The notes below the pieces were generated by a model that worked only from the letters and a program-made list of their open reading frames with translations, was not told the DNA's origin and made no database searches. DNA of 64,000 nucleotides from Chrysochromulina tobinii (taxonomy: Eukaryota > Haptophyta > Prymnesiales > Chrysochromulinaceae), in assembly GCA_001275005.1 (NCBI GenBank), contig JWZX01003273.1, positions 1 through 64,000 on the forward strand. Reading direction: 5' to 3'. Shown piece after piece: positions 54,068 to 64,000 of this stretch (position 1 is the stretch's first letter; every line of letters begins with the position of its first letter). The position numbers and the translations under genes are program-made.

Positions 54068-55014
54068 TTTATACGTCGGCGCAGTGGACGGTCGCGACGG
54101 GGAAGGCCGAGACGACGACGATTGACCTCGACGCGATGAGATCAACTCTGTTGGGCGAGCTGCACATAACGCCTTTCGCGTTGCCTTTTCTGGAAGGATT
54201 ATTAAAATACTCACTTGAAGCAACCCCTATCCCACGCAAGCAAGCACGCGCGCGCGCGCGCGCGCTCCTTTCCGCCCGCTACCCACAAAGCCCGCCCGAC
54301 CCCAGCCCGACCCTCGCCGCCCGCGGGAGAAAATCAAAGCGATGCGTGAAGTGAAGCCGAGTTTGGGGAGCACGTTCGGTAACCGCACCGGCGACCGGGG
54401 GTGGGCGGCACTAGCGACTAATCAGTGGAATTTTGCTGTCAATCAGGAGGCCTCTCAGATGTAGACTCCGCTCACTCGCGTCGCCTCGTCGTCCCGCGAG
54501 TGTACATGATGTGCCTCAATTTGTACCAATATCGTGGGCAGTTGCCCCCGCGGGGGGCCGCAAAACCGGCGGGGCTGTTTGACCGCCACAAGCCGGGAGG
54601 CGGAAGTTGTTAGTACTTCGCCTTGCGTTGGCCGTTGCGGTAGTAGAGGAAGAGGGGCTCACCAAATTGGGGCTCACAAACTAAGGCTCACGCCGAAACC
54701 ATCCCGTTGTGAAACCATCAAACGGTTAGTACGATCCCGCGGGATTCCGGGAACAGGCTACAGGGGCGATCGAGCAGGCAGCCGAATTATCGAATTGAAT
54801 TATATAGACGAAACGCAAACGCCGAGAACCACCGGGAAACAAATGCGAAAAATGCACCATGCACAGAGTACTCTCTTTAAGGGTGCCCCATAGCTCGCTC
54901 CTCTCCAGCCTCGATATCCGTGTGTCCTATGAGTGTGTACATCTACATCGATCTACATGCGTGATGTGTCTAGACGACATAATGATTTGATGAATGTGTC
55001 ACCGGCGCGGCCGC
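54068..55014. other. Intergenic, no gene seen
   Basis: About 950 bp. It includes a GC dinucleotide run (54248-54266) and small ORFs without likeness. Moderate GC from 54640 on. Confidence 0.5.
54248..54266. repeat. (CG)n dinucleotide run
   Basis: About nine CG dinucleotides in a row, upstream of the acidic two-exon gene; able to form Z-DNA. Confidence 0.85.
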
Positions 55015-55869
55015 TCAGCCAGATGAGGCAGTCGCCCGCCTCGGCGACTTATTGTTGGGTGGTCCGTACTCCGCCGTCGTCGCCTTGGTCGTCGTGGTGG
55101 CCTCCTGCGCCGCCCTGGCCTCCGCGACCCGCCTCGCGATCTCAGCGCGCTTGGCCGCGAGCGCTGCCTCTGCTGGCGACGATGCATCGCTCGGCTTGCA
55201 AGCAGGGCCGAACTGTGCGCTGCCCTCCTCTGCTGGCACCGCGCCTGCCTGCACTGCCGTCGACCTCGCCGCGAGCAGATCCTCCTTCACCTTGTGCAGT
55301 ACCCTGCGCATCTCATCGTTACTCTGATCGAGCTGCAGGCCTTGCGAGAGCACAGCGTGTGCCCGCTGAAGCTGCCCGCGACCATGCAGCACCGTACCCA
55401 GTCGATAGTGCGCCTTGGGCCAGCCTGGGGCGGCGTTGCACGCTGCCTCCGCGTCGTCGAGCGCCTCCTCCTCCTTGCCAAGCTTGAGGTAAGCTTGGCA
55501 ACGGTTGGCGAGCAGCTGCGCGGCGCGCGTCGACTCGAGCTTCTTGGGTGCGGGACACGGGAGGCTGCGCACTTGCTCGATGGCCTCGCTCCAAGCCTCG
55601 ATTGCCCGCGGCAGATCATTATCCTTGAATGCCTGCTTCCCGTCCTCCTGGAGCCGAGCGACCGCCTGCTCAGTGAGGGAGACTGGCACCTGCATCTCTG
55701 CCTCGCGAGAGAGGGCCCGCGGCGAGGCTCCGACAGCCGCTTTCCAAGCATCTGCAAGGTGGCCAAACCGTTCTGTCTCTGGAGTGCTCTGGAATGGGAT
55801 AAGCTTGCGCAGCTCGGGGTCGCCGGAGGCGAGGCCAATTGGCCGCCGAAAGACGCCGTAGCGTGACAT
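55015..55869 (-). CDS. TPR co-chaperone-like protein
   Basis: 284 residues from ATG 55869; an in-frame TTG at 55902 is not needed. Residues about 65-190 contain three tetratricopeptide repeats: LQEDGKQAFKDNDLPRAIEA, LANRCQAYLKLGKEEEALDD, and GWPKAHYRLGTVLHGRGQLQ. This order is like the TPR clamp of STI1/TTC/FKBP-type co-chaperones, in which basic residues bind the EEVD end of Hsp70/90. The N-terminal 60 residues and the Ala/Glu-rich C-terminal helix (EAALAAKRAEIARRVAEARA) have no domain. Only 110 bp separate it from the next minus-strand gene. Confidence 0.7.
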   Translation of the reverse strand: MSRYGVFRRPIGLASGDPELRKLIPFQSTPETERFGHLADAWKAAVGASPRALSREAEMQVPVSLTEQAVARLQEDGKQAFKDNDLPRAIEAWSEAIEQVRSLPCPAPKKLESTRAAQLLANRCQAYLKLGKEEEALDDAEAACNAAPGWPKAHYRLGTVLHGRGQLQRAHAVLSQGLQLDQSNDEMRRVLHKVKEDLLAARSTAVQAGAVPAEEGSAQFGPACKPSDASSPAEAALAAKRAEIARRVAEARAAQEATTTTKATTAEYGPPNNKSPRRATASSG

Positions 55870-55979
55870 GTGCTTCGCCAAAGAATGGCGAAGGACGGCC
55901 AATCACGGGAAGAGTGAAAGCAGTGATTGTTCAGATGAACGAAGAACTTTTGCGAAACCGCCGTTCCACCGCAAGTGCC

Positions 55980-58900
55980 TTACAAATCGTCATCCTCGGC
56001 ACGATTCCGGCGTGCATGTGGGCTCTCAGGAGCAATCGGAGGCTCGGCGAGCGCCTGCTCGTCGACCGTCGGCAGCGGAAGTGGCGCGTCGGCCTCGCTG
56101 GTGAGCATGGTGTCAAGCTGCGACGAGATCTTGGCCAGCTCGGCCGCACGCCGCGCCTCCCGCGCCGCCTGCCGCGCCGGGTCGTCGACCACAATCGGCA
56201 CCGTCACGGGCGACATAGACGGCGACATAGGTGGCGTCGGCGCCGGTGCCTGCTGCAGCGCGTGCCCGGCGGCAGGTGCAGCGGTAGCGACGACGGCGGC
56301 AGCCGCAGTGGCAGCGAGCTCGGCCGCAGCGAGCTGGCTGAGCTCCGTCACCTGGGACTGGAGCTCAGTCACCTTGGCCTGCAGCTCGGTCACCTTGGAA
56401 TGAAGAAGCGACTGGAGCGATCGCATCTCGTCTAGATCGGAGCGAAGCTGCTCGTTCTCAGCGAGCTGCTGCTGCCTGTCCGCCTTGAGCTGAGTGGTCT
56501 CACTCACGAGCTGGGTCTCAGCAAGCAGGTGCTCGGAGCGCAGCTGCTCGAGCTCAGCCAGCAGCTGCTCCTTCTCCGCCTTGAGCTGTGCGTTCTCGCT
56601 CATGAGCTCGGAGCGCAGCTGCTCGATCTCGGCAAGCACGTGCTTGTCACCCTTTTGCTGCGTCTTCTCGCGTAAGAGCTCGGAGCGCAGCTGCTCGATC
56701 TCGGCGAGCGCCTGCTCGAGCTCCGTGAGAAGATGCTGCTTGTCCGTGGTGAGCTGCGCTTTCTCGCATATGAGCTGGGCATTCTCGCTCATGAGCTGGG
56801 CGGCAGCGGCGGCAGCGGCGGCGGCAGCTCCGTCGGCGGTGGCCCGCAGCTTATCAACCTCGGCGAGCAGATGCTGCTTGTCCGTGGTGAGCTGCGTGTT
56901 CTGGCTCATGAGCTGCTGCTTGTCCGCGGTGAGCTGCGTGTTCTGGCTCATGAGCTCCTTGGCCTCGAGCCGAGTGCGCTCGAGGATTTCTTCCTTGTCT
57001 CTGATCGACTGTTCGAGCATCATCTTCTCCTCCATAGCCTCCGGGCTCTCGAGCATTACAACGGGGCTCACGGCGCGGCTCTCGACAGGAATCGGAAGAG
57101 TGACCACGGCTGCCTCAAGGGTTGTAGTTGAGCTGCACCTGTCGATCGTGGCCTTTGTCGATTGCTGCGCCGCCTCCGCGTCCGCCTTCGTAGCGGTCGC
57201 GTCAGCCGCCGCCTTCGCCGCTGCCTCTGCTGCTTCGGGCGCTGCGGCTTCGGCCACGGCCCTGATGCGCGAGACGCGCTGCACAGCCTCGGCGGCTGCT
57301 TCCTTGGTCTTCGCCAGCTGCGCCAGTGCCAACTGCGCATCGCTCGTGCGCTTGAGCACCTTATACATCTCGTTGTACTCGATCGATCCGTAGCCGTCGA
57401 GGTCGAGCACTTTGAAGAGGGAGCTCACCTCGTCCGTCGTCGCCTCGTACCCGAGCCACAGGAGCGCGCACCGCACCTCGACCTGGTGGATTCGGCCGTC
57501 GCCAGACGCGTCCCACTTGCGGAACATGTCGATCACCTTCCCCTTGTCCTCGGCGAGCATACATTTGAGGTGGACCACGATGCCCTCCGTGTCGGCCGCC
57601 CACGAGCGCAGCCTGTTGTGCATCTCCGGGTAGTCGATGTACTGGTTGCCGTTGACGTCGAAGGCGGTGAACAGCGCGTCGAGAGCGCCGCCCGGGATCT
57701 CGAAGCCGAGCTCGTCAAACGCGCGCCGGAGCTCGGGCCTCGAGATGCGCATGTCGCTGTTGATGTCCCACAGGCGGAAGAGGTCGATGACGCGCGCGTG
57801 GTTGCGCGACAGAATCATCTTGAGCTGCTCGACCATCACGTCGGTCAGGTCGCCATTGGCGGCGGCAGCAGCAGCGGCAGCGGCGTCCGCAGCGGCATCC
57901 GCGGCGGCGGCGGCGGCGGCGGCGGGGGCGGCGGCGGCGGAAGCCTGTGTTGCCATCCGCTCCGCCTCCGCCTTCTCCGCCGCCAGCTGTGCCAGCCGGT
58001 CCGCCTCCGCCTTCCCCGCTCCCATCCGCTTCGCCGACTCCGCCGTCTCCGCGGCTCGCTGCTCTGCGTCCGCCTTCTCCTTCTCCGCCACTGCGGCGGC
58101 CATAGCCGCCATACGTTCAGCCTTCGCCTTGTCCAACTCAATTTTCTGCGCCGCTATCCGCGCCACGCGCTCCGCCTCCGCCTTCTCCGCCACCAGCCGG
58201 TCCGCCTCCCTCTTGGCGGCAGCCTTCTCAGCCTCGTCCGCGCCACTCCCCTCCGGCAGCAAGACAAGCATGCGCTGCCCGGATCGGCTCAGCTCTTCGA
58301 TGAGGGCGCGGCACGAGCGCAGCTCGGCCTCTTGCAGCTCCACCTGCGTGGACAGCAGCACGAACTTCTCCATCTCGTCGAAGCCGCCAAAGTAGTCTAT
58401 CGTGGATTGAGTCTCCATCAGCCGCCTCTCGGCGAGGATGGCGCGCTCCTCGTACGCGCTCAGCTCTGCGCGCAGCCCCACGACCTCGGCCGTAAGCAGA
58501 TCCTCATTGTTCGTGATTATCGGCTTACGCTTGAGCATTTGCTTCGCTGCCTCGGGATCCGCCAGGCTGCTGAGCATGGCGCTCGCGCCCTCCCACAGCA
58601 GAGTAAGACGCTGTCGGATGAGCTCCAACGTCTGGCTCCACTCGAGGCAGTGCGTCGCGGTCAGCTTGACGAGACGGGCCGTGCAGCGGTCGAGCAGGTC
58701 CCACTCCTCGAGAAGCATCGCCATCGGTGGCCTGAGCTCGCCATCCGATCGCTCGAAGGCGCGTATGAGCGCCTCTTGGAGCTGACGTGCCTGAGCCCGT
58801 TCCGATGGCAGCGCGGTAACGCTGCCGTCCAAGTCGTACAGCGAAGCAGGTGCACTGCTGCCAGCAAAGAACGTGCGCTGGCTGACCACCGAAATCTGGC

Positions 58901-59132
58901 TCGTGCTCGTTAGTGGTCGCGCAGGGTCGTCTGCCAGTGGCTTCACGCGCCTCGCTCGAGGCGATGGCTGACTGCTCATGGTGTTCGGCCTGGTCGAAGG
59001 CCGACTGATCGTGTTATTCAGCCTGGGTGTTTGAGGCGTGCGCAGCGGCACCATCCCGTCCCTGCTCAGCATCTCGAGCATTGCTCGTGGAAGCTGATCA
59101 TTGGCAGCGGTTTTTGTGGTCATCGCCAACAT
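55980..59132 (-). CDS. Four-EF-hand coiled-coil protein
   Basis: 1,050 residues, single exon. N-terminal 60 residues disordered with SRPSTRPNT. Helical part to residue about 300 (AELSAYEERAILAERRLMET). An Ala/Glu/Lys coiled coil follows (EADRLVAEKAEAERVARIAA). Then come two EF-hand pairs with loops at about 456-467 (DINSDMRISRPE), 492-503 (DVNGNQYIDYPE), 541-552 (DASGDGRIHQVE) and 577-588 (DLDGYGSIEYNE). All have acid at position 1 and Glu at position 12, so Ca2+ binding is likely. After residue about 690 comes a long coiled coil with repeating QLMSENAQL/LLAELEQLRSE units, and a disordered end. A calcium-responsive structural protein, perhaps centrosomal or axonemal; no named family. Confidence 0.75.
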   Translation of the reverse strand: MLAMTTKTAANDQLPRAMLEMLSRDGMVPLRTPQTPRLNNTISRPSTRPNTMSSQPSPRARRVKPLADDPARPLTSTSQISVVSQRTFFAGSSAPASLYDLDGSVTALPSERAQARQLQEALIRAFERSDGELRPPMAMLLEEWDLLDRCTARLVKLTATHCLEWSQTLELIRQRLTLLWEGASAMLSSLADPEAAKQMLKRKPIITNNEDLLTAEVVGLRAELSAYEERAILAERRLMETQSTIDYFGGFDEMEKFVLLSTQVELQEAELRSCRALIEELSRSGQRMLVLLPEGSGADEAEKAAAKREADRLVAEKAEAERVARIAAQKIELDKAKAERMAAMAAAVAEKEKADAEQRAAETAESAKRMGAGKAEADRLAQLAAEKAEAERMATQASAAAAPAAAAAAAADAAADAAAAAAAAANGDLTDVMVEQLKMILSRNHARVIDLFRLWDINSDMRISRPELRRAFDELGFEIPGGALDALFTAFDVNGNQYIDYPEMHNRLRSWAADTEGIVVHLKCMLAEDKGKVIDMFRKWDASGDGRIHQVEVRCALLWLGYEATTDEVSSLFKVLDLDGYGSIEYNEMYKVLKRTSDAQLALAQLAKTKEAAAEAVQRVSRIRAVAEAAAPEAAEAAAKAAADATATKADAEAAQQSTKATIDRCSSTTTLEAAVVTLPIPVESRAVSPVVMLESPEAMEEKMMLEQSIRDKEEILERTRLEAKELMSQNTQLTADKQQLMSQNTQLTTDKQHLLAEVDKLRATADGAAAAAAAAAAQLMSENAQLICEKAQLTTDKQHLLTELEQALAEIEQLRSELLREKTQQKGDKHVLAEIEQLRSELMSENAQLKAEKEQLLAELEQLRSEHLLAETQLVSETTQLKADRQQQLAENEQLRSDLDEMRSLQSLLHSKVTELQAKVTELQSQVTELSQLAAAELAATAAAAVVATAAPAAGHALQQAPAPTPPMSPSMSPVTVPIVVDDPARQAAREARRAAELAKISSQLDTMLTSEADAPLPLPTVDEQALAEPPIAPESPHARRNRAEDDDL

Positions 59133-59871
59133 ACCCGCTGTGTTGCGTCGCGTCGTTAGCCGGCTGCCGCAACGCAGGCGTCCGCAACGTTACATGACTC
59201 TCAAACTTCTCGAACTTCCCGATCTGTCAAGTCAAGTCAAGTCAAGTCAAGTCAAGTCAGGTCAAGTCCAGTCAAGTCAAGTCTAGAGTACATTTGAAGT
59301 CAAGTTCAAGAGAACATTAGATCGGCTTCCTGTGATACATTACAGAACAGAACTTTGTAACTTACTAAGCTACCTACACATTGGCAGGACCCCCTGAGTT
59401 GCGGTGGGGGAATTTGAAGGGGAGGTCGGCGTGGGAGTAAGGCGTCATGCGACATGGGAACATGGAACGGCACACTGTGAGTCTGTGACACGGCGGGACC
59501 CGGGCATGGAAACCTGCTTGTTCTCCTCGTTGCTCGTCGTGAGCTCGGGGCTTGTCATACGTCCTTGCCGATGCGGCTTGAACTCCTCCGGTCTCTTTCT
59601 GTTTCATAGCGTCGTTCACACTGTTCTCGCCTCGACCTGGAACGTGATACATTACAGTAGTAGGTTGTCTGTCTTCCGAGTCTTGCTCTTGTGGTTTTTA
59701 TAAAGTGACTTGAAGTCAAGTCGATAACATTGGAGGGTGCATTCCCGCGCCAATCGCACAGTCTCATTTCACGTTCCCCATGACGCCCGTTCTCGGAATC
59801 CTTGGCGGTGAATCGCTGCATCGGGGAACCCACACACACGGCCCGGCAACCGCCCGCGTAAGCTTGTGAGT
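59133..59871. other. Intergenic, TCAAG repeat, no gene seen
   Basis: About 740 bp upstream of the EF-hand gene and downstream of the V-ATPase gene. Small ORFs on both strands lack likeness. Confidence 0.5.
59226..59283. repeat. (TCAAG)n pentanucleotide microsatellite
   Basis: About eleven copies of TCAAG with a few base changes, upstream of the EF-hand gene. Confidence 0.9.
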
Positions 59872-60680
59872 CTACGAGCACGGAGCCGTCTTCGAGGTGA
59901 GGATCAGGCCGACGATCAGGCCACACAGACCCAGGGCCTCCGCGAAGATGAGGATCAGCACCATGCCGACGTACAGCTTGGTCTGCTGAGCCGACGCACG
60001 CACGCCCGCGTCGCCCACGATGCCGATCGCAATTCCAGCGGCCATGCCGCTGAGACCGCAGGCAAGGCCCGCCGCGAGGTGGGCGTAGCCGGTGAAGGAC
60101 GAGTACTGCGTCACGCCTCCGACCGGAGGCGCAACTGCGGACAGCAAGAAGGCACGCACGTGAGGAGGAACCGAGTGAGAAGGCAAGCGACACGAGGGGG
60201 GAGGCGCTTGGGCGTCTGGAGTGAGACTCCCAAAAGACCGTCTTGGGACCGTCGACTTTTGGGTGGCGTGCGCGTACCGCCGTTGGCGATGATAACAGCG
60301 ATGATGAGGCCGTAGATGCCAAGTACACCCGCCATGACAACGGGGATGATCGACTTCATCACGAGGTCAGGCTTCATCACGCCCATGGACGACACACCAA
60401 CGCCGGACTTGGCGGTGCCGTACGCAGCGCCAAGGTCTGCGTGCAGGGGCGGCGCGCGTGGCGACACAGGTTAACAGGGGCTCGCCATTGTGACGGCGCC
60501 CTGCAGAAGCCTGAAAAGCAATTCTGCCTGTGAGGTGCACGCCCATGCGCACACGGTGCCTGCGCCTGGCGCGGCACGCATATTCGTGGAGCGGAGCGGC
60601 GCACTGGCGAAGATGAGCGCAACCGCTGCACCCATGAAGCCGAAGAAGGGCGCGCTCGCAGGGCAAAGCTCGTTCGACAT
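59872..60680 (-). CDS. V-type ATPase proteolipid subunit c (three exons)
   Basis: Exon 1 60605-60680, exon 2 60278-60436, exon 3 59872-60134; introns of 168 and 143 nt (GTGCGC...ACGCAG and GTACGC...CCGCAG). The spliced protein is 165 residues, normal for the family. It forms the proton-carrying ring of the Vo sector that acidifies vacuoles and endomembranes. Sequence: [19 protein letters not shown], then [67 protein letters not shown] and [17 protein letters not shown]. The essential carboxylate Glu144 of helix 4 is present. Four membrane helices in two hairpins. Splices were read by matching phase and family sequence. The start at 60680 is preferred to an in-frame ATG at 60725. Confidence 0.9.
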
Positions 60681-60918
60681 GTCTTCAGCGGAAAGACTCT
60701 CCCCGATATGCGGCGTGGATCGCATTCATTCACACAGCCAAAAGGATACATGTAAAGGGGTTGAGAAGGATTTCTGGAATAGTATCCGTATCCGTATCCA
60801 TAGTGCTTTTGCGTGTGGACTCGAGGCACTTCGGGCGTTCGGGGGGACGGGTTTTCGGGGGAAGCTCCGCGGTGACCGCGGTGCGACGTGCGGGAAGTAC
60901 TTCCGATCGCATACACGC
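60681..60918. promoter_or_regulatory. Divergent promoter region (V-ATPase c / importin-5)
   Basis: 238 bp between the start codons of two head-to-head housekeeping genes. No TATA box recognised. Confidence 0.4.
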
Positions 60919-63900
60919 ATGGCGCTCGATGCGTCGATGCTGCAGCAATTCGAGATGATGCTCCAGGCCCTATTGTGAGCGCAGCGGCCTCTATCGCTGC
61001 CGCGCCGCTGCGCTGCGTCCTCGGCCGAAACCCCGAGCGACCCCTGCACTGCAATCCACACGGTTGGGAGACCCGAGCCCTCTGCGCCGCTAGCGCATCT
61101 GCGCTGGCAGCTGGGTTCTGCGCCTGCGGCACGGCAGCTCAGCTTCGCTACTCGACGCCGCCCGTACACTCACGCTGTCACACGCATGCTCGCTCTCCTC
61201 TCGCCTCGGCGTCCTTCAGGTCCCAGGACAACTCCATCCGCAGGCAAGCTGAGGAGGCGTTTGAGCAAGCCAAGGCCAATAAAGATGCGCTCTTCAGTGG
61301 GCTGGTGCACATGCTGTGCACCAACCAGGCCGAGGAGGTGCGCGCGCTCTGCGCGGTGCTGCTGCGCAAGTCGGTCATGGCCTGCGCGACCCAGGCGCAA
61401 GGCTCATTGATCAGCTTGCTCTCACCAGCGGTCGGCCAGGCGCTCAAGTCACACCTGCTCGCGTGCATCCAGAGCGAGCCGAAAAAGCACATTCGCAAGA
61501 AGGTATGCGATGCCGTCGGCCAGCTGGGCATCAACCTGCTCAACGCGGACCAGCAAAATGGGTGGCCCGAGCTGCTGCCCTTCATGCTGCAGGGCACGCG
61601 CAGCGGCGATGCCAACATGCACGAGGCGTCGCTCACCATCTTCAACGCGCTCGCCGACTTCATGTGCGAAAAAATGGTGCCGTACCACGCTACGCTGCTC
61701 GAGGTCTTCCGCGGCTCGCTGCAGACCGACCAGCCCATGGCCGTGCGCATCGCTGGCCTCAAGGGGCTCGCCTCCTTTTTGCTCGCCCTCCAGTCCGCCG
61801 ACACGCGCAACCACTTCCAGGAGCTCGTGCCGCTGATGCAGCAAGCGATCGCGCAGGCGCTCACGTCGGGCGAGGAGGAGTCGTGCCGGAGCGCGCTCGA
61901 GGTCTTCGTCGAGATCGCCGAGTCGCAGCCCAAGTTCCTCAAGCGGCACCTGCACGAGGCGGTGAACGGCATGGTCGCGATCGCCTCCAACACGAGCCTC
62001 GAGGACGCGACGCGTCACCTGGCGCTCGAGTTCCTCCTCACGGTGGCTGAGAACATGACGAGCGCCGCGAAGAAGCTCGACCGCTTCTGCGAGACCACCG
62101 TGCCCGTTGCGCTATCGATGATGCTCGAGATCGACATGAATACCGCCGAGGAGCTCGCGGAGTGGGAGGAGCGTGAGGAGGACGATGAGGATGAGGAGAT
62201 CACCAACTACGATGTGGGCGAGGAGGCGATTGACAGGCTGGCGATCGCGCTCGGGGGCAAACTGATGGTGCCCGTGCTCTTCGAGAAGATCCAGCAACTC
62301 ATCAAGTCCCCCGACTGGAAGCACCGGCACGCTGCCCTCATGTCCATCTCGCAGTCGGGCGAGGGCTGCGAGATGGCCATGAAGGCCAATCTCCAACAGA
62401 TTGTCACGATGATCGTGGGTCACTTCCGCGACGAGCACCCGCGCGTGCGCTGGGCGGCCATCAACACGGTGGGCCAGATGTGCACCGACTTTGGGCCCGA
62501 TCTGCAGGAGGAGCTACACGAGCTTGTGCTGCCCGCCCTCATCGCGACGATGGACGACGGGTGCAAGCGCGTGCAGGCGCATGCGGCCGCCGCGGTGATC
62601 AACTTCTGTGAGCACTGCTCGAAGCCGACGCTGAAGCGGTACCTGCCCGACTTGCTCGGCAAGCTCATGGTGCTGCTGCAGCGCAACGTGCGCCGCGTCA
62701 CCGAGCAGGCGGTCACCGCGATCGCCTCGGTGGCCGATGTGGCTGAGGAGGACTTCGCACCGTATTACGGCTCCTTCATGCCGGGGCTCAAGCAAATCCT
62801 ACAGCTGGCGGGTGGCAAGCAGTTCCGCATGCTGCGCGGCAAGGCCATGGAGTGCATCTCGCTCATCGGCGTCGCCGTGGGCGACGCGGCCTTTGAGCCC
62901 GACGCCAAGGAGGTCATGGACCTCATTATCCAAACTCAGCAGACGGAGGCGCTCGACCCAGACGACCCGCAGATCCAATTCATGCTGCAGGCGTGCGGGC
63001 GCATCTGCAAGTGCCTGGGCGAAAAGTTCTCGCCTTACCTGCCGTACGTGATCCCGCCGTTGCTGCGCTCGGCGCTCGTCGACCCCGAGCTCCACGTCAC
63101 CGACGCTGACGACGAGGACGAGGTCGAGGCCGAGGAAGGAATGGAGAGCGTGACTGTAGCCATCCGGGGGCAGGGCAACAAGCGCATCACCATACGGACT
63201 TCAGCGCTTGAGGAGAAGGCGACGGCGTGCCACATGCTGCGCACGTATGCGCTCGAGCTCAAGGACGCCTTCTTTCCACACGTGGCTGACGTGGCGCGAG
63301 TGCTCGTGCCTCTCATCGGGTTCCAGTACATGGACGAGGTGCGCGTGAACGCGTGCCACGCGATGCCCGACCTGCTCGACAGCGCCATCCTCGCGCTACA
63401 GAAGGGCGCGCCCTCGGCCACCCCGGACGTGGTCCACCAGCTCAAGGGCTACCTGTACAAGGCGGTCATTGATCAGCTTCACAAGGAGCCTGACACGGAG
63501 ACGCTCGCGGAGCTGCTCACCGCGTGGTGCGAGATCATCAAGCATGGTGAGGAGTGCGACGCGGCGAAGCTCACTCCCGAGGAGCTGCAGCAGTCGTTTG
63601 AGGTGGTCAAAGAGCTTGTGGTCGAGGTGATCGAGCGCCGCGATGAGCGTTCGAAGGCCGCAGGGGACGAGGAGGGCGACGACGAGGAGGAGGACGCGCG
63701 CGAGGCCGACGCCATCAACGACGAGAATCTGATCTCGACGCTTGTCGAGTGCCTGGGTACGCTCTTCAAAGTGTATGGCTCGCCGCTACTCCCGCTCTTC
63801 CAGGCGCAGCTGCAGCCCATCGTGCAGGCCATGCTGCAGCCCACCGCGGCCGAGCCCGACCGTGTCGCTGCACTCTGCGTCTTCGACGACATCATCGAGC

Positions 63901-64000
63901 ATTGCTCGGCCGACGGCGGCGCGACCGAATACGCGCGCACCCTCTTGCCCGCCTATCTTCAGTACGCGCGCGACCCGAAACCCGAGGTGCGCCAGGCGGC
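60919..64000 (+). CDS. IPO5: Importin-5 (karyopherin beta-3/Kap121 family), 3' end missing
   Basis: Exon 1 60919-60974 (MALDASMLQQFEMMLQAL), intron 60975-61219 (GTGAGC...CTTCAG, 245 nt), exon 2 from 61220 to the right edge. About 945 residues are visible of roughly 1,100 usual. The join reads LQALLSQDNSIRRQAEEAF, the normal importin-beta N-terminal HEAT repeat. Later signatures are EITNYDVGEEAIDRLAIALG, SPDWKHRHAALMSISQSGEG, HPRVRWAAINTVGQMCTDF and GKAMECISLIGVAVG, matching IPO5 rather than importin-beta 1. Function: RanGTP-regulated carrier that brings ribosomal proteins and histones into the nucleus. The frame is open at the window end. An acidic loop (GDEEGDDEEEDAREAD) lies near residue 840. 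Confidence 0.92.

Noticed and set aside
57162-58913. 583-residue plus-strand ORF opposite the EF-hand gene
   Set aside because: It is antisense to a clear EF-hand/coiled-coil protein; its Leu/Arg/Gly-rich text is the usual by-product of GC-rich codons on the other strand.

Overview
The window looks like nuclear DNA of a unicellular eukaryotic alga or protist with a GC-rich, gene-dense genome. Evidence: GC is high, with strong GC bias at third codon positions and long accidental antisense ORFs. Most genes are single long ORFs, and a few have short GT-AG introns of about 80-320 nt with GTGAGC or GTGCGC donors. The gene content is purely eukaryotic (importin-5, anoctamin, capping-enzyme-like, V-ATPase proteolipid, MINDY deubiquitinase, mitochondrial mL49 and COX5B). 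A haptophyte-type alga would fit, but that is inference; nothing seen fixes the lineage. No rRNA, tRNA, CRISPR or recognisable transposon was found.

Layout. 1-1,785 (-): SMG/EST1-family TPR protein cut by the left edge. It is head to head with a class IV/bacterial-type histone deacetylase (about 2,009-3,055). 3,166-5,163: an unusual acyl-CoA-binding + ankyrin + 2-oxoglutarate oxygenase fusion. 5,462-6,832: a secretory/membrane protein that seems split by a 4-bp duplication and an intron. 7,163-14,071: PX protein, organellar RidA, UBA+ACBP protein, PH-domain protein, Sec14-like protein. 14,454-21,119: AAMP/Sqt1-type WD40 protein head to head with a giant LRR protein. 21,262-24,000: quadruple CX9C protein and a SHOCT-motif protein. 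24,020-32,976: lineage-specific, repeat-rich proteins, including a possible Sey1/RHD3 relative with a degenerate P-loop. 33,799-39,570: membrane J-domain protein and an anoctamin. 40,239-45,892: mL49, a degenerate capping enzyme, COX5B, and a ZPR1-like protein. 46,460-55,869: unknown and CCDC24-like proteins, a MINDY deubiquitinase, an acidic two-exon protein, a TPR protein. 55,980-64,000: four-EF-hand coiled-coil protein, V-ATPase subunit c (three exons), and importin-5 cut by the right edge.

There is no operon-like pathway. The genes are housekeeping (mRNA decay and capping, nuclear import, mitochondrial translation and respiration, vacuolar acidification, ubiquitin removal) mixed with fast-evolving disordered or repeat proteins. 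Several adjacent pairs are head to head with 140-300 bp between start codons, suggesting shared promoters. The most interesting points are the pseudoenzyme-like capping enzyme, the COX5B without its zinc knuckle, the ACBP-ankyrin-2OG fusion, the perfect 29-bp inverted repeat inside a coding region, the stop codons that lie inside splice donors, and several apparent frame switches within otherwise continuous genes. All introns and frame switches are read by eye from the sequence and are untested.
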